From Gnomoniopsis sp. IMI 355080 (lineage: Eukaryota; Ascomycota; Sordariomycetes; Diaporthales; Gnomoniaceae), in contig JAPEVC010000069.1 of NCBI GenBank assembly GCA_027946555.1, positions 91,039 through 155,038 on the forward strand: a stretch of 64,000 bases of DNA, in the 5' to 3' direction. Position numbers and translations under genes: made by a program. Positions 59,392 through 64,000 of the stretch are shown here, piece by piece. Below the pieces are notes generated by a model that ran no database searches, was not told the DNA's origin, and saw only the letters and a list, made by a program, of their open reading frames with translations. How positions within the stretch are numbered: the stretch's first letter is position 1; each line of letters begins with the position of its first letter.

Positions 59392-60594
59392 AGGTTCGAA
59401 ATGGAAACGCAATACACCGATGGCCCCTTTGTTTTCTCTCTTTCTTCTTTGCGAAATGATACCAGTGAGATTCCTGTACGAGCGCAAACAGGAACTTATA
59501 GAAGATATCGGCCTCAGGCGGATGGACCAGATCAAATGCATGTCTGACGACACAATTTCGTGCCTGGGAGAGCTTTGGTGTTTGGGGGTTTTTGGATTGA
59601 GAGGAATAACGTCAGCCCTTGATAACTCCAACACACATCTGTTGTCTCCTTCACTTGAGTGTTCATGAATTTGACTGTTGTGAAAGGCAGTAGCTGGGTG
59701 GTGCATAACTCAGCCGCCACCGCGCATGGTCTCTCCGTGGCCTGAGTCCTTCCACCTGTGGCTCATCTCATTCGACTGTGAATATAAGCAGGATGTGTTT
59801 TCTTGCCTGTGTTCACCTCGGATAGCAAATCTCAGCTCTCAACGCCGAGCAGAACAGGAGGTGAAGGGGTCATTAGGTCGACTTGTGTGAGTGAGTGCTA
59901 TGTACTGATGGCAGACGCAGCTTTTGCCTCTCCATTACTTGGGAGTTGGTAATTTATGTCCCTACCTTTAAGCTAACATGCTTTGCCTCAGATAAGAGCA
60001 GTCACGGCGCACAAGATTGAGAGCAAATAAGTACAGGGCCACGCATAGGGGCACTCCACATTGACGCAGCAAAAGAGGACCGGTAGAATGCGGAAGCCGC
60101 ATTCCTCTAGCCTCACAATCAAAAACAAATACTTCATCCTCGACGTCGGTTGGCGGCCCCCAGTGGCGTGCAGTCACCATCGTGCCTAGCAAGGCTCGCC
60201 AAGCCAAGGGGCCACGGGTCGGACGTCGATATATACTCAGACTCGCAAAGTCCTGGGCGGAGGAGATGCGGCGAGTAGTTGGGCGAAGGTGGGGCGGCAA
60301 TTGAGGGAAAGCGTTGCTTTATATCGCTATTTGGGGTGCGATGCCTTGCGTAGAAAGTTGGATTGGAGGAATGGATCTGTTGCTGTATTCTTACAGTCTA
60401 GAAGCAAGGCTGCCGCCACGTTGAGAGCCCGGGCGGGGGACGGTTCTCGCGAAGGTCCGTCCATATACGTTGAGCGTCAAACCGGTCATATCATCCATTA
60501 TGTAAGTTAACTTATGCTACAGATATGTAAGTTCACCCTCAAAGATTATTACCAAGCCGCTCTCTCTCTCTCTCCAACCCGCCTCGGCATACGA
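59392..60594. other. 1.2 kb convergent intergenic region
   Basis: Between the stop codons of SIP5 and the NTF2-like gene. A (TC)7 run at 60561-60574 lies just beyond the NTF2-like stop. No gene. Confidence 0.5.
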
Positions 60595-61289
60595 TCAGCT
60601 CTCACCCAAATCAGCCTCAAAAGCCGCCGTATTAAACTCACTATACACCGCCGTAATTTGCAACGCCTTCACGTCCACGTCCAACGTGATGATACCCTTT
60701 ATCTCAAATTCGTTGCTCCCAATACCGCTTGCATTCCACCGCCAGCTGATCTGGTCACATGTCGCAAACACGTCCAGAGTCTGTACGACAGGGAGCGGCG
60801 GCGTCTGGAATTGCGTGGCAATGAAGACCGCTTTAGATGGATAAGCGGGCTGGCCGAGCTGGGTTCATGAGCAGAAAATATGTTAGCAACGAGGCTGGGA
60901 AGGGACATCTTTCGGGGATTGCCAAGCTTTTTTAAAAAAGAAAAGAAGACAGGATGCAAATCGAGCATATATAAGAGACAAGAGCGGATCTTGTTGCGTA
61001 CGGGTCGTCCTGACAAAGTCAGAATGGAATCAGACTCCACTACAAAGGAGGCATCCGACAAAATCGTCTCTGACGTGCTATTGAAATCGGTACCGCCCGG
61101 ATGCTCGAGGAGATACGTGTAGCCGTCAACGAGCGTGCTGACCCCGGTGTCGTTCAGACAAGCTGCCGGGTGCGGTGGGTGACCATTACCCCCTCCTCCA
61201 TATTGAGGTGCCCAGCTTGGGCCTCCATGAGCTGCTGTGCCCATGGCGAGGGCAAGGGCAAGAATTGAGATGGGCAGTTGAATGTACAT
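60595..61289 (-). CDS. Small secreted NTF2-like (SnoaL-type fold) protein
   Basis: Two exons, 61289-61002 and 60858-60595, with a 143-nt intron carrying a GCTAAC branch point; product 183 aa. A signal peptide is clear (MYIQLPISILALALAMGTAA), followed by a Gly/Pro/His-rich linker (PQYGGGGNGHPPHP). The mature part has the flow of a single NTF2/SnoaL domain: a helical start (CLNDTGVSTLVDGYTYLLE), a TILSDASFVVESDS strand pair, then FIATQFQ, TCDQISWRWNASG, IKGIITLDV and LQITAVYSEFNTAAFEADL. I recognise the terminal part as typical of a secreted fungal family with an NTF2-like fold, but no activity is known to me. Two cysteines could form a disulfide. Candidate extracellular or effector-like protein. 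Confidence 0.82.
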
Positions 61290-62385
61290 TGTGCGTTTTG
61301 GGTTTGAGGCTCGAATGTAGATGCGGACGACTGGAGTGGTGAAACCGTGGAAAGTTGCAATGTCTGCTGAGCAAGACGGGGGAGGGGACAGTGATTGTCA
61401 AGAAGAAATTGTATCAAGTAAGTTTAGGAAGCGCAGAGACTATCCTCTATTCAAAATAGACAATAATGTCTACTTTATATATAAAGGACGTTCATAGATG
61501 AGCGGCGAGCACGTGGAGGAGCGCCTTTGATTTATACATGCTTCTGCCGCCACAAACAGGCCTCCTCGCCATTACATAGTCACTCCGTGTGTAGATGAAC
61601 CAACCGTTTCGGTTCTTTCACTTTGAGCGGAAGACAACATTCACCCCCTCCTTCTTTTCGCTTTCGGTCACCAGGAAAATCCAGAATCTATTCGACGGCG
61701 CGAGTGGTGTCATCATTGATCATGGACGAAGAGAAACACTAGAGAGCGCGTTACATAGGAACCCCCCCCTGCCATTCTTCATCCGACCGTTGTCCCCGGG
61801 AGAGTTATCGACGCCACAGAAACGCCTCAACGGCGCGTTAGGACAAGTCAGAGAGTAGTCAGTAGGTGGGGCAGACAGAATCAAGAGCGTCATTGTCGTG
61901 AGAAAAACCAAGAGAAGGGTGTTGAGCCAATATATAGCCGGAGAGTTGGTCAGTTTTCCGGGTCCAGGCCGGGCAGATGTAAGGGAGGGTGAGCTTATGC
62001 ACGCGTCGGGCCGTGTGAAAAAAAAAGATGTGGATGGCGTTGCGAGCTCGGAGAATAAAGTTCTACTACACAATTGTAGAAAGTGCCACCCTTTTCCAAT
62101 AGGTCTCTGTTGTAGCACAAGGGGCTGTTGTGTCATTCCCTATGTAGTTTGACAAGGACGCCACAGCATATCTACCTAGCTTAGGCCTGTAATCTTGTTT
62201 CTAATTCGTAGTCCACCATATCTGCCTTGATATATGTAGGCGCCCGCACGGATGATATGTATACCCTAGTAGCTTCCGATGTAGACTTACAGAGAAAACT
62301 TTAAAATGCGAAGCCCTTTCAGCCGAACAAAAATGTGATGGCGGTCGAAAGGTAATGAACCGGCACCCCGTGTCCTGTTTGATCA
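61290..62385. other. 1.1 kb intergenic region
   Basis: Promoter of the NTF2-like gene and 3' side of ARA2. Short ORFs only. TACCTAGCTTAGG lies at 62172-62184. No gene. Confidence 0.5.
61474..61486 (-). promoter_or_regulatory. TATA-box candidate for the secreted NTF2-like gene
   Basis: TTTATATATAAAG, about 185-197 bp upstream of the ATG of the gene on the minus strand; a strong, self-complementary TATA element. Confidence 0.4.
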
Positions 62386-63792
62386 TCATGCGGCCACCTT
62401 CTTCATGGCTTCGTACTCTGTCAATATGCCATCATCCGTAGGCACAACGCCAATCTCTTCAGGTTTCCTGGTATTCACGAAACCTTCTCCGCCCGACGAC
62501 CAGCTGTGATTTTTCCATTCGCCCAGCAGGGGCCACAGCTTTTCCTTCACTATGTGTTGTACCTGGTCGCACCGCCTCAGCGACGCCGTTTGAAGATCCT
62601 TGTCGCCGTTGGCAACGACGTCTTTGGACGCCTCCTTGGCCACAGCAGTGTCAAGTGATACATCTGGTACGCTTTCCGCGAGGACGCTCATCCACACGTC
62701 CCAGGTTTCTTCCAGTTCTGCAAGGGAGGTGACGCCCATCACATTGCCCCCGATGCTATTGCTATCGCTGAGCTGTAAGTGACCCTGCTTGCCTTGCAAG
62801 CTGACGCCTAAGCCCGACCTTGCACCTGCACGTGCCCAAGTATCCAACGACCATCGAATGGATAATCTTTCCAGCTTCTCTCCAGCATCGGTCGCAGCCT
62901 TGGCCATATCAGCGCAGGCCTTGCGCAGGGGTGGAGGGGATGGATGCCATGCGGCCTGTGGGCCGTGATCGACGCCACGGGTGGTTAAGAGACCCATGCC
63001 AAGCATGGAGGCATTGAGCACAGTGGATACTCCCGCGCGCTTGAAGCGCACCAACGGAGGGAGGGCTTTTGTGCTCCCGCCGTTCTTGGCGAAATCACTC
63101 ACAGTCTCGGAAGCTGGTTTTGCGTCGTCGCCTGTGAAGCCCTCCACTAACCTGGAGTTCTGAATCGTGCAGTGGCAATAGCTCATGACTGCGTCAACAC
63201 CTTCGCCTGTCTCTTGTTGTATCATCTCTGCGAGGTCGCAGAGCACGTCCACGGGATATCCACTTATGCCAACGTAACGCACGAGACCCTCGTCCCGGAG
63301 ACGGCGCAATCCTTTGACGGCGCCAAGAACTTCGGCCGCAGAGACGAATTCGACGTCGTGACAGTAGACAAGGTCAAGGTAGGATGTGTGTAGTCTTTTC
63401 AAGCTGCGCAGAACGCTATATCGTATCCAGGCGGGAGAGTAGTCGAAAGAGTCGCCAGCGATGCGCCCGGCCTTTGTGAGGATCATGTAACTTTCGCGGG
63501 GATATTTCTGGGTGGTCTCGCCATTGGTATCGGCAAGTTTCGTGTTGGCACTGTTGGGCGTAGTGACATGGTGAAGGGCGTCACCGAGGAGCAGTTCGGA
63601 GGGACCGTAGTATGGGGAGGTATCAAAGGCGTGGACACCGAGTTCGAGGGCGCGGGAGACAATGGATTGGTAAGGCATGCGGCTTGGGTCATCGACGTAT
63701 TGAACGTTAAAGGTGGCGGTCCCGAGGATGAGAGGAGGGATGAGGGATGAGATGGGAGGGCGCGCCGCAGCCCCCGAGTCGGTTGAGCCCAT
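62386..63792 (-). CDS. ARA2: D-arabinose 1-dehydrogenase (aldo-keto reductase)
   Basis: Intronless CDS of 468 aa from the ATG at 63792; the frame also opens at a TTG 66 nt upstream, which is not used. It oxidises D-arabinose to D-arabinono-1,4-lactone with NAD+, the step before D-erythroascorbic acid. The AKR fold and tetrad are visible: Asp57 and Tyr62 (HAFDTSPYYG), Lys107 (ILTKAGR) and His145 (VYCHD). Also seen are LILGTATFNVQY at the N-terminus, VGISGYPVDVL, and the late NADP/NAD-binding region IGGNVMGVTSL. The length exceeds the usual 320-350 aa of AKRs through loops and a C-terminal extension, as is common in fungal Ara2 orthologues. Confidence 0.88.
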   Translation of the reverse strand: MGSTDSGAAARPPISSLIPPLILGTATFNVQYVDDPSRMPYQSIVSRALELGVHAFDTSPYYGPSELLLGDALHHVTTPNSANTKLADTNGETTQKYPRESYMILTKAGRIAGDSFDYSPAWIRYSVLRSLKRLHTSYLDLVYCHDVEFVSAAEVLGAVKGLRRLRDEGLVRYVGISGYPVDVLCDLAEMIQQETGEGVDAVMSYCHCTIQNSRLVEGFTGDDAKPASETVSDFAKNGGSTKALPPLVRFKRAGVSTVLNASMLGMGLLTTRGVDHGPQAAWHPSPPPLRKACADMAKAATDAGEKLERLSIRWSLDTWARAGARSGLGVSLQGKQGHLQLSDSNSIGGNVMGVTSLAELEETWDVWMSVLAESVPDVSLDTAVAKEASKDVVANGDKDLQTASLRRCDQVQHIVKEKLWPLLGEWKNHSWSSGGEGFVNTRKPEEIGVVPTDDGILTEYEAMKKVAA

Positions 63793-64000
63793 GTTGAGTT
63801 GTATACTTGTGCGAAGTTTTGCGAAAGACTCGAGGACAGATGCGATGACAGCGGACAAGCTATTCCATATATCGAGATAGCTAGGGCCGTTGGGTCGAAG
63901 AGAAACAAAAGGAAGAGAGAGGGGACGCGCGGGTTATATTTAGGTGTTACACAATAGCGACGTGGAATTGGGCGCGAAGTGGGGGGGGGGGGAAAAAACG
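63793..64000. promoter_or_regulatory. ARA2 promoter region at the window edge
   Basis: A CTAAATATAACC TATA-like element on the minus strand (63932-63943) lies about 145 bp upstream of the ATG, and a G12 homopolymer is at 63981-63992. Confidence 0.35.

Noticed and set aside
63793..63858. Longer ARA2 start
   Set aside because: The upstream initiator is TTG; the first ATG is at 63792.

Overview
The window is nuclear DNA of a filamentous ascomycete (Pezizomycotina, most likely Sordariomycetes). This rests on short introns (mostly 50-150 nt) with GTRNGY donors, CTNAC/CTAAC branch points and CAG/TAG acceptors, on genes lying on both strands without operons, and on fungal families: a membrane-bound SREBP, a Rieske-containing assimilatory nitrite reductase, a secreted GH47 mannosidase, a PTH11-like receptor, a SIP5 RING protein, PMP3, and ARA2-type D-arabinose dehydrogenase. 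I rebuilt 21 gene models and checked that reading phase is kept across every proposed junction. No virus, toxin gene, CRISPR array, rRNA gene or intact transposon was seen.

Layout. 0-9.2 kb: the srbA-type SREBP gene (+) faces the nitrite reductase gene niiA (-); a long leader or promoter precedes srbA and a paired GATA element lies upstream of niiA. 9.2-12.4 kb: no gene. 12.4-18 kb: GH47 alpha-1,2-mannosidase (+), TDP2-like phosphodiesterase (-), a 72-residue small protein (-) and a NAPE-PLD-like metallo-beta-lactamase (-). 18-25.9 kb: an orphan ORF and an exon-like fragment, then a GMC oxidoreductase (-) and a PTH11-like seven-helix protein (+). 26.4-40.2 kb is the dense housekeeping block: a URE2/YghU-type GST (+), a two-RRM SR splicing factor with a 6-nt microexon (-), a PXA-RGS-PX sorting nexin (-), TRM8 (-) divergent from HOM6 (+), a small two-helix membrane protein (-) and a CCDC174-like nuclear protein (+). 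41.9-44.2 kb: a 773-residue single-pass membrane protein (-). 44.2-54.1 kb is almost 10 kb without a credible gene. 54.1-64 kb: PMP3 (+), SIP5 (+), a small secreted NTF2-like protein (-) and ARA2 (-).

The genes do not form a recognisable biosynthetic cluster. They are a mix of nitrogen assimilation, sterol/hypoxia regulation, amino-acid and erythroascorbate synthesis, RNA processing and trafficking, with accessory secreted or membrane genes in looser stretches. The most notable observations are the microexon in the SR gene, dual-start (possibly dual-targeted) models for the GST and NAPE-PLD genes, the large gene-poor interval, and a CCTAGGTA/TAGGTAGG short motif found repeatedly between genes. 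I found no convincing undescribed multi-gene system.
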